A stretch of DNA of 58,642 bases from an uncultured Lentisphaeria bacterium (GCA_949287225.1 CASEFP010000031.1:1-58642); one strand, 5' to 3'. Positions 1-8,817 are shown, counted from the first letter of the stretch. Notes: generated by a model not told the origin, from the sequence alone. Program-made: numbers and translations.

Positions 1-2
1 CG

Positions 3-47
3 ATGCGGAAAAATCTCGAAGTGCTGGGAAAGACGCTGAACAAATGA
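3..47 (+). CDS. C-terminal end of an upstream protein, probably metal-binding ZnuA-like (partial)
   Basis: Only the last 14 codons are inside the window (ending ...NLEVLGKTLNK, stop TGA at 45-47). The stop overlaps the start of the ATP-binding gene by ATGA. Substrate-binding proteins of zinc/manganese ABC transporters commonly end in a similar amphipathic helix, and their gene commonly sits next to the ATPase and permease genes found here. The frame and the overlap are seen directly; identity as a ZnuA-type periplasmic binding protein is inferred from position and could be wrong. Confidence 0.45.
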   Translation: MRKNLEVLGKTLNK

Positions 48-850
48 ACGATCACGAACAGAGATGCCACTGCGGAAACCATGTGGCGATCCGCATCCGG
101 AACCTGAATGTGAAAATCGGCGCGGTTTCGATTCTGGAAGATGTTTCCGCGGAGGTGCCGCGCGGCATGTGCACGGCGATCGTCGGGCCGAACGGCGCGG
201 GCAAGACCACGCTTACAAGAGCGATCCTCAACGACATCCCCTACCGGGGAGAGATCGAATTCGGCGAAGCGGACGGCACATTCTCAGAAAAGAAACCGCG
301 CTTCGGCTATGTGCCGCAGAAACTGCTCTTCGACCGGGACATGCCGCTGACAGTCACGGAATTCCTGGCGGGAACCCTGGCAAGACGCCCGGTGTTCTTC
401 GGCATTTCGAAAAAATTCCGGGATCTCTGCCTGGGCTACCTGACCGAGGTCGAATGCGGCCATCTTGCCGCACGGAGTCTCGGCGCGCTTTCCGGAGGCG
501 AACTGCAGCGCGTTCTGCTGGCGCAGGCGCTGATGCAGAAACCGGAAATCCTGATCCTCGACGAACCTGCGGCGGGCGTGGACTTCAAGGGGGAACAGCT
601 CTGCTGCGAGCTTCTGGAGAAGTTCCGGCGGAAGCTCGGGTTCACCCAGCTGATGATCAGCCACGATCTTTCGATGGTCGCCGCGCACGCCGAGCATGTG
701 ATCTGCATCAACCGCAAGGTCTATGCCGAGGGGGTGCCCTCCGAGGTGCTCACTTCCGACGCGCTCTCCGCGACGTTCGGGCTTCACATGGGAATGGTGA
801 AATATGACAAACACGGAGTCGGATGCAGATCATGCTCGAAACAATCCTAG
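44..850 (+). CDS. znuC: Zinc/manganese ABC transporter ATP-binding protein
   Basis: Cytoplasmic ATPase that should power metal uptake with the permease encoded next. The 268-residue protein has Walker A GPNGAGKTT (48-56), a Q-loop PQ (91-92), signature LSGGELQRV (149-157), Walker B ILILDEP (169-175) and the H-loop histidine in ISHD (H207). Length and order fit the ZnuC/MntB/TroB family. The start at 44 overlaps the previous stop (ATGA), and the 3' end overlaps the permease gene by 28 bp, so translation is probably coupled. Unusual are Cys/His-rich tails at both ends: CHCGNH near the N-terminus (C8, C10, H13) and GCRSCS at the very C-terminus. These could bind metal. Whether the substrate is zinc, manganese or iron cannot be read from the ATPase. 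Confidence 0.88.
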   Translation: MNDHEQRCHCGNHVAIRIRNLNVKIGAVSILEDVSAEVPRGMCTAIVGPNGAGKTTLTRAILNDIPYRGEIEFGEADGTFSEKKPRFGYVPQKLLFDRDMPLTVTEFLAGTLARRPVFFGISKKFRDLCLGYLTEVECGHLAARSLGALSGGELQRVLLAQALMQKPEILILDEPAAGVDFKGEQLCCELLEKFRRKLGFTQLMISHDLSMVAAHAEHVICINRKVYAEGVPSEVLTSDALSATFGLHMGMVKYDKHGVGCRSCSKQS

Positions 851-1698
851 ATTTCTTTTGTTCCCTTGCCGGCGCGCTGCCGTTTGAATGCATGAAACTG
901 CGCTTCATGCAGGAGGCGCTTCTTGGGGTGCTCCTGACCGCGCCGCTGGCGGCCGCCGCCGGAATTCAGGTGGTGAACTTCCGCATGTCGTTCTTTTCGG
1001 ACGCGATCGGGCACTCGGCGTTCGCGGGCGTGGCGCTCGGGCTGATTTTCGGGCTGAGCCCGGATCTGACGATGCCGCTTCTGGCGCTGGTGATCGGTAT
1101 CGGGATCATGGCAATGAAACAGCGTTCGGCGCTCTCGTCGGACACGGTGATCGGGGTGTTCTTCTCGGCGGTCGTGGCGTTCGGACTTGCGCTCGTCAGC
1201 CGCAACCCGAACGTGGCACGGGATATGCAGATGTTTCTGTACGGCGATATTCTCACAATCACCGGCAGGGATCTCTTTGCGCTTTTCATTCTGTTCTGCG
1301 TCTTTTTCGCCTTCCAGATTTTCGCCTACAACCGCCTGAACGCGATCGGGATTCACGAACAGCTCGCGCGCACCCACCGGATTCCCACCGCCTTTTATCA
1401 ATATGTTTATGTGGCGCTTCTGGCGCTGGTGGTGATTTTTTCCGTGAAATCCGCGGGCGTGCTTCTGGTGACGGCGCTTCTGATCGTTCCGGCGGCCGCC
1501 GCGCGAAATTTGTCGAAAAGTTCCGGAATGATGTTCTGGATTTCCATCATAATCGGTGTATGTTCCGGAGTAGCGGGACTGCTGATCTCCGCCCAGCCGT
1601 GGGCGGAAACCGCGTCCGGCGCGACGATTGTATTATGTGCGTGCGCCATATTCTGCGCAAGTCTGCTGTCGGGCGCGCTGAAAGGAAAAAAATCTTAA
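823..1698 (+). CDS. znuB: Zinc/manganese ABC transporter permease (ABC-3 family)
   Basis: Integral membrane subunit of the metal importer; 291 residues with about eight hydrophobic segments. The ABC-3 family feature is the motif around GIQVVNFRMSFFSDAIGHSAFAG in the first third, followed by IGVFFSAVVAFGLAL. The start at 823 is chosen because GGAG (814-817) lies at good distance, inside the end of the ATPase gene. Together with the preceding partial gene and ATPase this makes a binding protein-ATPase-permease set. Substrate specificity is inferred from family only. Confidence 0.88.
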   Translation: MQIMLETILDFFCSLAGALPFECMKLRFMQEALLGVLLTAPLAAAAGIQVVNFRMSFFSDAIGHSAFAGVALGLIFGLSPDLTMPLLALVIGIGIMAMKQRSALSSDTVIGVFFSAVVAFGLALVSRNPNVARDMQMFLYGDILTITGRDLFALFILFCVFFAFQIFAYNRLNAIGIHEQLARTHRIPTAFYQYVYVALLALVVIFSVKSAGVLLVTALLIVPAAAARNLSKSSGMMFWISIIIGVCSGVAGLLISAQPWAETASGATIVLCACAIFCASLLSGALKGKKS

Positions 1699-1714
1699 CC
1701 ACGGAGTTTTTGCC

Positions 1715-3247
1715 ATGTTAGACAAACTGCTGCTGACCGGCGGCGCGATTCTTGCGCTGAGCGTCTGCGTATCCTGCGCATCCACGGAAACCGAACAGGA
1801 AACGATTCCGCAGAAACAGGCAGTGCAGGAGAAAAAACCTTCCGGGAGCACGCTTTATGCACAGGCACTGAATACGCGTGATACTGCGAAACGCGCAGAA
1901 CTTCTGAAAGAGGCATTCGCCCTCCTTCAGAAAGAGGCGGACGGGGGAGATCCGGAGTCCGCGCTCCATCTCGCCTATATGTATGATCTGGGACACGGAG
2001 TCAAACAGGACGGGATCTCCGCGGCAAAATACTACCGGATCGCCGCGGACAGCGGACTGGTGAAGGGAAAGATGGCGCTGGCACGCTTCTGGCTCCGCAA
2101 CGAGATGTTCCTCGACGACGCGGCAAAACTCGTTGAAAGCATCCCGGACTACCGGAAGGATCCGGACTGTCTGCTGCTGCTCGGCACAATCCGTTATGCA
2201 CAGTCCCGCTATACGGAAGGATTCGAGGATCTTCTCAAGGCGTATCAGAACGCCGGGCGCAACTTCATGATCCGCGACAATGTCTGGAAGGTCGTGCACG
2301 CGGCGTTCCTTGAACTCTACAAGAACGGCAATTACGATGCCGCACTCGCGGAAGCGGACAAGGCTGCGAAGCTGAACCCGAAACATCCCGCAATCCCCTA
2401 CTGCCGCGGACTGGTCGCCGTCAAAAAGAAGCTTCTCAAAGAAGCGGAAGCCTTTTTCAACCAGGCGCTGAAGCTCGATCCGACCGACCCCTATTTTTAC
2501 CGTGAACGGGCCTTCCTGCATGCTTCAAACGGAAAAAAGGAGGCTGCAATGGATGATATCAAAGTTGCGATTGCGGTCTCCGGAAACGCGGTCGAATTCA
2601 TCCATGCGCGGATTGAACTCTACTATCTGCTCAAGGACATCGACGGGTTGATCGCCTATACGACGGAACTTCTCAAACAAGATGAAAAAGACGTCTTCGC
2701 CCGCGTGACCCGCGCCGGAGCATACATGCTCAAAGGCAATTACAAGGGAGCTTACGACGATTACCGGAAACTCTCCGAAATGCCTCTGACGGCGGATATT
2801 CCCGACGTGCAGGAGGGCCTTGCGCTCACAAGTTCCCACATCGGCAAACTCGACGAGGCGGAAAAGGCCTATGAAAAACTGCTCGAAAAGAACGCCACGC
2901 CGATCACGCTGATCAATCTTGCGGAACTCTATGTTGTCCGGGGAAAATATGAGAAGGCGCTGAAACTCCTTGATTCCGACAAGCTGCTCCGTTCCGCAGA
3001 CAAGTTCATGAAATGCATCTCAAGCTACCTTGCAGCCTCCGCACTCCTGGCAACCGGGAAAAATGCGGATGAACCCATGAAAACCTTTCACGAACTGCTT
3101 CCGCAGTTCAAGGCGAAATCCGAGGAAACCGACTGGGATACGGGTCTCTTTGACACCTGGCTCAAGAACGCAAAACTTCCCGCGGGGGCAAAGGAGAAAA
3201 TCGCGGAGATGACGAAGAAGGTCAGCGAAACCTTCCGCGTCAAATAA
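1715..3247 (+). CDS. TPR/Sel1-repeat lipoprotein, function unknown
   Basis: 510 residues. The N-terminus has a short hydrophobic stretch ending at a lipobox-like CVSC (C21), so a lipid-anchored periplasmic protein is likely, although the -3 residue is not the usual leucine. Residues near 75-115 form a Sel1-like unit (ALHLAYMYDLGHGV...AAKYYRIAADSG), followed by helical TPR units such as AALAEADKAAKLNPKHPAIPY and AEAFFNQALKLDPTDPYFY. These are protein-interaction scaffolds. It follows the metal permease by 16 bp with ACGGAG upstream of its start, so it is probably co-transcribed with the transporter. Its stop codon directly abuts the stop of the convergent kinase gene. No enzymatic motif was seen. 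Confidence 0.75.
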   Translation: MLDKLLLTGGAILALSVCVSCASTETEQETIPQKQAVQEKKPSGSTLYAQALNTRDTAKRAELLKEAFALLQKEADGGDPESALHLAYMYDLGHGVKQDGISAAKYYRIAADSGLVKGKMALARFWLRNEMFLDDAAKLVESIPDYRKDPDCLLLLGTIRYAQSRYTEGFEDLLKAYQNAGRNFMIRDNVWKVVHAAFLELYKNGNYDAALAEADKAAKLNPKHPAIPYCRGLVAVKKKLLKEAEAFFNQALKLDPTDPYFYRERAFLHASNGKKEAAMDDIKVAIAVSGNAVEFIHARIELYYLLKDIDGLIAYTTELLKQDEKDVFARVTRAGAYMLKGNYKGAYDDYRKLSEMPLTADIPDVQEGLALTSSHIGKLDEAEKAYEKLLEKNATPITLINLAELYVVRGKYEKALKLLDSDKLLRSADKFMKCISSYLAASALLATGKNADEPMKTFHELLPQFKAKSEETDWDTGLFDTWLKNAKLPAGAKEKIAEMTKKVSETFRVK

Positions 3248-6200
3248 TCACTTCCCCTGTTCCGGTTCCACGCGCGGCCCGTTTCCGGGCTGCGCTTTTC
3301 CTGCGGAAGCATTCTTTTTCTCGCGCAGCAACCAGAACTCCTCGGGAGACTGAGTCGTCGAGTTTTCCATGACAGAAGACTCGTTATTCGTCAGCACACG
3401 CAGATACGGCATCTGTTTCAGAGGTTCGATGTCCTTCAGATTCTTCGGAATATTCAGGTATTCGAGGGGTTCGATCAGGTAAACCGGTGAAATATCCCTG
3501 AGTTTCACGCAGTTGCCCAGGTCGAGCATCAGAAGCGGCATGTCGCGCACGATCCCGATGTCGGAAACCTCCGTGGAGTCGAGCAGAAGCATCTCCAGAG
3601 CGAGCCCGCGCAGAGGTTCAATGTCCGTGATCGGATTCTTTCCGACATCCAGCATTTTCAACGTCTCCATGCCGAACAGCGGCTGGAGCGAGGTAATGGC
3701 ATTGCCGCGCAGGTGCAGTTTCTCCACTGTGGCGGAACGGAGCGCGTCAATTGCGGTGATCCGGTTGTTCGACGCATTCAGGGAAACAAGAAGCATGCCG
3801 CGCAGCGGCGTCAGGTCCTGAATGCGGTTGTTCGCGCAGTTCAGACTTGAAAGCATCATGCCGCGCAGCGGCGTCAGGTCGGAGATTTCATTATGATGGC
3901 AGCTCAGCACCTCGAGCGGCATTTTCTCTATCCCCTTGAGCGAGGCAAGCTTGTTCTTCGAGCAGTCCAGATAGACAAGCGGTTGTGCGGAAATCGGTTC
4001 CAGCGAGCGCAGCCCGAAACCGGAGATGTCCAGACGCTTGAGATTTTTCGTGCGCGCGATCAGAGACAGCAGCATGTCCGCGGCCTCCCGGGGAAGCTCA
4101 AGATGGGGCAGCTGAAGAATCCGTGTGACAATGTTCGTATTCGGATTCAGCTCGAACACCTCGCGTATCAGCTGCAGCGCCTGCGTATAGTCGCCGTCGC
4201 GCCACAGCAATGCGGCGTCCAGTTCCAGAATGCGGTCGCGGTAACGGAATTTGGAGAACTGCGCCGCAATCCGTTTCTTGACTTCGACGAGAGCATTGGT
4301 GCGCTGCTCGCGGCGGGAAAGATTCGAGGCGGCTGTCATGTAGGCGCGAACCAGCGCCATTTCCGCGAGCGGGGTTTTCGCGTAACTGTCGGCAATCTGG
4401 AGATATTTGCCGACGGCGGCGGCGGGAAGGCCGGCCTCCAGCAGCGTGTCGCCGGCGATCAGGGGAGTCGTCTTTTCCGGAATCGCAAGGCGATAGACCG
4501 CTAGCGATCGGATCGTGGTTCCGTTGGCGAAAGCGCGGATGCCGACGCGGGCCAGCCCCTCGCCCGTCGGAGGGAAATAATCCATGGCGTTGACGGAATG
4601 GGTCTTGCCGATGGTCAGGGAGAGGTGGTCGTCACGGCGTATCGCAGTCACTGTAACGGTCTGTCCGGGCACAAGTTTCGTCTCCCCGGAGCTCACATAT
4701 TCCACGGAGTAGGGATCGTTGACCTTTGCGATCACATCCTTTGTTCCGCCGAACCCGCCGACGATGAACGTGTAGCCGTGGGGAATCTGCCACCACTCCT
4801 TCCTTGGCGTGATCTGGCTGTCAAGCGAGATCTCCAGCGCCTCCATGACCTGCGGCACAGACACCGTGAGCACTACCTTGACATTGCCGTGCAGTTTGGA
4901 ATCGAGCCAGAGCCAGGTTCCCTTTGAAGTTTCCAGTCCTGCCTCCGTAATCCGCCATTCCGGCGCGGGTTTGTTCAGATTGGCATCCATGAAGAAGAGC
5001 CCTTCAAGCGTCGCGTCCGGATCTGTAAAGGTCTGCTGATAAACGGGAATCCAGTCGCTCTGCCAGCGCGCGATTTCAAAATACGCGTAAAGTGCGAGGA
5101 ACACAGCAAGACAGAGAGTCGTCGTGACCGAGGCGACCAGAAGGCGGTGGCGTCTGACCATGAGCAGGAATTTCCGGATCACGCCGGCTTTTTCCGCTTT
5201 TGTATCGAATCCGTCGATATAGGCGATGACCTCGTCGCGCAGCTCCTTGACCGAGGAATAGCGCTCGGCGGGATTCACGCTCATCGCCTTCAGGATCACC
5301 GCTTCGATGCCGTGCGGGATCTCGCGCCCTGGAACCCGGCTGCTCGGCCTGACAATGTTTCCGTAGATGGTGTCGTGAAGCATGCTTTTGAGATCGCCGG
5401 GTTCAAGCGGGTCCTTGTAAGTCACCATTGCGTAGAGAATCGCCCCGAGCGCATAGACGTCGGTGCGGACATTGCTCCGGCTGTTTTTTCCCGCGGCCTG
5501 TTCGGGCGCCATATAGCCGGGGGTGCCGTTCATCACGCCGTCGAGCGTCAGCTTGAAATTGGTGTAGCCCTTTCCGCTGCGGGTACTGCGTTCAGGGACG
5601 GGATCGACGCCGGGCGCATGTTTGCCGGAGATGGAGCGTGCCAGTCCCCAGTCGAGAATCAGCACTTCACCGAACTCTCCGATCTGGACATTTTCCGGCT
5701 TGAGGTCGAGGTGAATAATGCCTTTGGAATGGGCAAAGGCCACGCCGTTGCAGATGCGCAGATAAAGGCGCATCAGGGACTCAAATGTATAGTTTTTCAG
5801 ATACGCCGGATTGCCTTCGTCCATCTTTTTCAGGAGCGAGGCGAGCGACTCGCCGCTCAGGAGCTTCATCGTGAAGTAGGGCGAGCCGGAGGAGTCGATT
5901 CCGATGTCGTGGACCGGAACGATGTTCGGGTGTTCGAGGCTGGCGGTAACGCGCGCCTCCTGAATGAAGCGGAGAATTTCCGCGCGGGAACGGTGTTCGA
6001 TGTCCGGCATCAGCGCCATCGCCACGTCACGCATCGTATCATTGTCACGGACCTGGAGAACCATCTTCATGCCGCCGCGCCCGATGCTTCGCCGGAATTT
6101 GTATTTGTCCGGCGGCTTGACGGAGAGCTTCGCGGTCACGAAATCGTCGATGTCCAGCGACTTCGGATCGAGTTTCGCGGTCGCCTCCATGTCGGATTTG

Positions 6201-6319
6201 CGCATCCGCTCGCGCGCCTTGATCTCGTGAATCTCGTTCTGCACGTTGTCGATGGCCTGCGATCCGGCGGTCTCGGTCACGGGTGGACGAGCATCATCCA
6301 TCTCTTTTCTGTCAGCCAT
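3248..6319 (-). CDS. Membrane Ser/Thr protein kinase with WNK-like lysine placement and LRR ectodomain
   Basis: 1023 residues. The cytoplasmic kinase domain (about 72-372) has a glycine loop IGRGGMK (79-85), alphaC glutamate (E121), catalytic loop HLDLKPEN (203-210, catalytic D205), DWG (223-225) and APE (271-273). The usual VAxK lysine is absent: the strand reads VAMA (99-102). A lysine instead sits in the glycine loop (K85), where WNK kinases carry theirs. HRD is HLD. A transmembrane helix lies near 392-414. Beyond it are a beta-rich domain resembling concanavalin-like lectins, a TPR-like helical part, and about six 21-residue leucine-rich repeats (LxxLxCxxNxIxDLxPLRGM). It is the last gene of a four-gene operon; the ribosome-binding site overlaps the upstream stop. 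Substrate unknown. Confidence 0.88.
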   Translation of the reverse strand: MADRKEMDDARPPVTETAGSQAIDNVQNEIHEIKARERMRKSDMEATAKLDPKSLDIDDFVTAKLSVKPPDKYKFRRSIGRGGMKMVLQVRDNDTMRDVAMALMPDIEHRSRAEILRFIQEARVTASLEHPNIVPVHDIGIDSSGSPYFTMKLLSGESLASLLKKMDEGNPAYLKNYTFESLMRLYLRICNGVAFAHSKGIIHLDLKPENVQIGEFGEVLILDWGLARSISGKHAPGVDPVPERSTRSGKGYTNFKLTLDGVMNGTPGYMAPEQAAGKNSRSNVRTDVYALGAILYAMVTYKDPLEPGDLKSMLHDTIYGNIVRPSSRVPGREIPHGIEAVILKAMSVNPAERYSSVKELRDEVIAYIDGFDTKAEKAGVIRKFLLMVRRHRLLVASVTTTLCLAVFLALYAYFEIARWQSDWIPVYQQTFTDPDATLEGLFFMDANLNKPAPEWRITEAGLETSKGTWLWLDSKLHGNVKVVLTVSVPQVMEALEISLDSQITPRKEWWQIPHGYTFIVGGFGGTKDVIAKVNDPYSVEYVSSGETKLVPGQTVTVTAIRRDDHLSLTIGKTHSVNAMDYFPPTGEGLARVGIRAFANGTTIRSLAVYRLAIPEKTTPLIAGDTLLEAGLPAAAVGKYLQIADSYAKTPLAEMALVRAYMTAASNLSRREQRTNALVEVKKRIAAQFSKFRYRDRILELDAALLWRDGDYTQALQLIREVFELNPNTNIVTRILQLPHLELPREAADMLLSLIARTKNLKRLDISGFGLRSLEPISAQPLVYLDCSKNKLASLKGIEKMPLEVLSCHHNEISDLTPLRGMMLSSLNCANNRIQDLTPLRGMLLVSLNASNNRITAIDALRSATVEKLHLRGNAITSLQPLFGMETLKMLDVGKNPITDIEPLRGLALEMLLLDSTEVSDIGIVRDMPLLMLDLGNCVKLRDISPVYLIEPLEYLNIPKNLKDIEPLKQMPYLRVLTNNESSVMENSTTQSPEEFWLLREKKNASAGKAQPGNGPRVEPEQGK
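3794..3880 (-). repeat. Duplicated 24-bp segment encoding LRR units of the kinase
   Basis: An identical 24-base segment occurs at 3794-3817 and 3857-3880, exactly 63 bp (21 codons) apart. It encodes the DLTPLRGM part of two neighbouring leucine-rich repeats. Identity at DNA level means the repeat array expanded recently or is kept alike by recombination. Confidence 0.8.
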
Positions 6320-6326
6320 ACCTCAC

Positions 6327-7196
6327 CTATAAACACAGCGGGACACGTCCCGGCCCTTTCCTGTCAAGCGCGCCGCCGGCGAGCACACGGTCCAGCAGCG
6401 CGGTCATTGTCTCCCGGTCCTTCGGGAAGCGCCCCTCCAGCGGGAACGGCACCGAGGCGTGATTCGCCCGGAACACCGTCGATTTCAGCTCCAGCGCGGC
6501 GATCAGGTCGCGCATTTCCGATACGGACTCGTATTCCGTCAGCGGTTCGTAAGCATCGTACATCGCAAGGCCGGGCACTTCGATGAAACGCAGCAGCGAA
6601 AGAATTTCCGGCTGCATCGCGTTCAGCACCGCGACCGTGTCGCGCACATGCGCACTGCGGAAACGCCGCCCGCCGATTCCGCCGAGCACCATGACCGAAG
6701 TCCGGATGCCGGCGCCGCGGAGACGGTGCACAGCCTCGGTCATATGCGCGGCGGTGTCGTCCTTGCGCACCAGTTGCAACACCTCCTCGTTTCCGCTTTC
6801 GAGCCCCATATAGACGATTGCAAGTTTCAGTTTGTGCAGACGCGTCAGCGCCTCGTCCGTTTTTGCCAGCACCGAAGATCCGTTCGCATACATCGTGATG
6901 CGGGCGAGACGCGGAAACTTTTCATTCAGATACTCCAGAATCCGGCAGAGCGTCCCGAACGGCAGAAACATCGCGTCGCCGTCGGCGAGAAAAATTCTCC
7001 GCGCGGACCGCCAGGAAGATTCCGCCGCACGGTCAATCTCGCAAAAGAGTTCCCGCAGATCGCGCGCACGGTAGGCAATCCCCTTGTACATGCCGCAGAA
7101 ACAGCAGCTGTTGTGCGGACACCCGCGCGCCACCTGAAAAATCAGGCTTTCCGCCTCGGCGGGCGGTCTGAACAGCGGTTCCTTCAGCCAGTCCAT
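6327..7196 (-). CDS. Radical SAM protein
   Basis: 289 residues from the chosen start. Cysteines C26, C31 and C34 in GCPHNSCCFCGMY fit the iron-sulfur/SAM motif of the COG1032-like branch with the spacing C-x4-C-x2-C. YMGLESGNEEVL and VMVLGGIGG resemble the SAM-binding strands of the barrel. The frame is open further upstream, to 7247, but a clear GGAGG (7204-7208 on the opposite strand) precedes the ATG at 7196, and the longer version would overlap the methyltransferase gene. The substrate is not recognisable. It lies between a SPOUT RNA methyltransferase and the kinase; an RNA- or protein-modifying role is possible but is guesswork. Confidence 0.8.
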   Translation of the reverse strand: MDWLKEPLFRPPAEAESLIFQVARGCPHNSCCFCGMYKGIAYRARDLRELFCEIDRAAESSWRSARRIFLADGDAMFLPFGTLCRILEYLNEKFPRLARITMYANGSSVLAKTDEALTRLHKLKLAIVYMGLESGNEEVLQLVRKDDTAAHMTEAVHRLRGAGIRTSVMVLGGIGGRRFRSAHVRDTVAVLNAMQPEILSLLRFIEVPGLAMYDAYEPLTEYESVSEMRDLIAALELKSTVFRANHASVPFPLEGRFPKDRETMTALLDRVLAGGALDRKGPGRVPLCL

Positions 7197-7209
7197 CGGC
7201 GCCCTCCTC

Positions 7210-7977
7210 TCATACCGTTCCGGAGAACGTGCGGCGGACGTGTTCAAACAGAATCACGGTCGCAGCCTGCGCCACGTTCAGGGACTCCGCGTCACCGGGC
7301 ATCGGGATCAGCACGTTCACCGCGCCGGGGATCTCTCCGGCTCCCGCGCCCTCGCTGCCGAGCACCACCACGCTGTCCGTGAAAAGTTCCGGTTCGGTAA
7401 AAACATTCCGGCCGCCGCCGGGAGCGGTCCGGAAGATGCGATGAAATCCTCTGCCGCGCAGCAGCGCGACCATCTCGTCAAGGGTGCCGTATTCCCGGAC
7501 GGCAAGCGCGAACTGCGCGCCCGAAGCCGAGCGCACAACCTTGTCCGAATAGGGATCCGCGCATCCGCGGGTCATCCAGACCTCCCGGAGCCCGGCGGCG
7601 CGCGCGGTGCGGAGAATCGTTCCCAGATTTCCCGGATCGCCGACCCGGTCGAGCAGCAGCGCGAACGAGCCGGCAACCGGCGCTTCGGCGGAGAGTTTCT
7701 CCGGACGGCGGGCGACAACGAGAATTCCCTGCGAGTTCACCACCGTGCGGGAGACGCGTTCAAATTCCATTTCGGACAGGATGACCGGCGCAAGCGGACA
7801 CTGCTCGGGAACCGTGACACCTTCACGGAGAATCAGAATTTCAATCAGATCAGGACGCAGACGCAGAATTTCGCGCGAAGAGCGCAGCCCGTCGCAGACG
7901 CAGAAATCACTCCCTTTTCGCCCATGCCTCGTGGAGAGCGAACGGATCAATGCCTCCTGACGTTTCGTAAGCTGCAA
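7210..7977 (-). CDS. SPOUT-family (TrmH/RlmB-like) RNA 2'-O-methyltransferase
   Basis: 255 residues. The N-terminal part (KRQEALIRSLSTRHGRKGSDFCVCDG) looks like the substrate-binding domain of the SpoU/TrmH family. The C-terminal half carries the knotted SPOUT motifs: DRVGDPGNLGTILRTA, then GSEGAG, and IPMPGDAESLNVAQAATV near the end. Members methylate a ribose 2'-hydroxyl in rRNA or tRNA using SAM. The exact target cannot be told from sequence; 23S rRNA is common for proteins of this length. Second gene of the TPR-SPOUT-radical SAM-kinase operon, 10 bp after the TPR gene. Confidence 0.88.
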   Translation of the reverse strand: MQLTKRQEALIRSLSTRHGRKGSDFCVCDGLRSSREILRLRPDLIEILILREGVTVPEQCPLAPVILSEMEFERVSRTVVNSQGILVVARRPEKLSAEAPVAGSFALLLDRVGDPGNLGTILRTARAAGLREVWMTRGCADPYSDKVVRSASGAQFALAVREYGTLDEMVALLRGRGFHRIFRTAPGGGRNVFTEPELFTDSVVVLGSEGAGAGEIPGAVNVLIPMPGDAESLNVAQAATVILFEHVRRTFSGTV

Positions 7978-7987
7978 GACAAAATCC

Positions 7988-8737
7988 TTACTTTTTACTC
8001 ACCGGCGCAGGCGCGGCAGGTGCGGCGGCACTCTTCTGCGCCGATGCGGCGGCGGGAGAGGCGGCACTCTTCTGCGCAGGCGCGGCGGGAATGTCCCGGA
8101 GAAGCGCGGCGGCATAGGTTCCCCAGATGCCTGTCACGGTTCCCTGGTCGGCGCGGAAACGGGAGAGATAGCTTCTCGCGCGCTCATAGTTCTTCTGACT
8201 GAAGCAGATCCGGCCGGCGGCATAGGCGGCCTCCGCCCGGAGTTCGGGCTGAGTCTGGACATTGTCGGCAAGTGCGGCGAAGACTTTCAGCGCCTCGTCC
8301 TTTTTCCCTTCCAGTTCATCCAGATAGCCGATTGAAAGATTCGCCTTCGCGGCAAGAAACGCGTGGGAGGCATCTTTGGCGATCTGTTCAAACTGCGTTC
8401 TGGCAGAAGCGTAATCCTTCTTCTCCAGATAGAGCGAGGCAAGGCGGAAGCGCGCCTCGGAGGCGGATGCCGCAGACGGAGCCTTATCCAGTGCCGCGGT
8501 AATCTCCTCAACCGTCTTCGCCCTGGCAAACATCTCGGCATTCCTGCGCGCGGCTGAGTTGCGGGCCACGATCACGGTAAAGGCAATCGCGACGATGATA
8601 ACCAGAAGAATGCAGGCCGCAACCAGATATTTTCTGTTATCTATCACCCAGGTTTCAAAACGGTCAAAATCCTCGCTGAGCTCGTCGATAAAACTGTCGC
8701 CGCCTTTCGGGGGGGCCTTTTTCAAATCCTTTGCCAT
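7988..8737 (-). CDS. Membrane-anchored TPR protein (YfgM-like)
   Basis: 249 residues from the start MAKDLKK at 8737. A cytoplasmic segment of about 50 residues is followed by one transmembrane helix (VAACILLVIIVAIAFTVIV) and a tetratricopeptide region (YLEKKDYASARTQFEQI...GYLDELEGKKDEALKVF). The tail is Ala/Pro/Lys-rich and repetitive (AAPAQKSAAS). The layout recalls YfgM, a periplasmic chaperone-type TPR protein attached to the Sec translocon; that role is inference. The frame is open to 8842, but a good promoter (8789-8817) lies inside that extension, so the shorter start is preferred. First gene of the operon ending in the kinase. Confidence 0.75.
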   Translation of the reverse strand: MAKDLKKAPPKGGDSFIDELSEDFDRFETWVIDNRKYLVAACILLVIIVAIAFTVIVARNSAARRNAEMFARAKTVEEITAALDKAPSAASASEARFRLASLYLEKKDYASARTQFEQIAKDASHAFLAAKANLSIGYLDELEGKKDEALKVFAALADNVQTQPELRAEAAYAAGRICFSQKNYERARSYLSRFRADQGTVTGIWGTYAAALLRDIPAAPAQKSAASPAAASAQKSAAAPAAPAPVSKK

Positions 8738-8788
8738 GACGCTATCTGATCCTTCTGTTGTTTTCCTCTTTTTCAGCCATATCTTATA

Positions 8789-8817
8789 AATATAACCGCT
8801 CTCCGCTCTGAAATCAA
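8789..8817 (-). promoter_or_regulatory. Sigma70-like promoter of the TPR-SPOUT-radical SAM-kinase operon
   Basis: Read on the minus strand: -35 TTGATT (8812-8817), 17-bp spacer, -10 TATATT (8789-8794). Transcription would start near 8782, about 45 bases before the ATG at 8737. No experimental support; the match to the consensus is 4/6 and 5/6. Confidence 0.6.

Noticed and set aside
5147-6586. Long open frame on the plus strand (479 codons) over the kinase gene
   Set aside because: It is antisense to the kinase, has no recognisable domain, and its composition (many His, Arg, Val) is typical of the complementary strand of a GC-rich gene.
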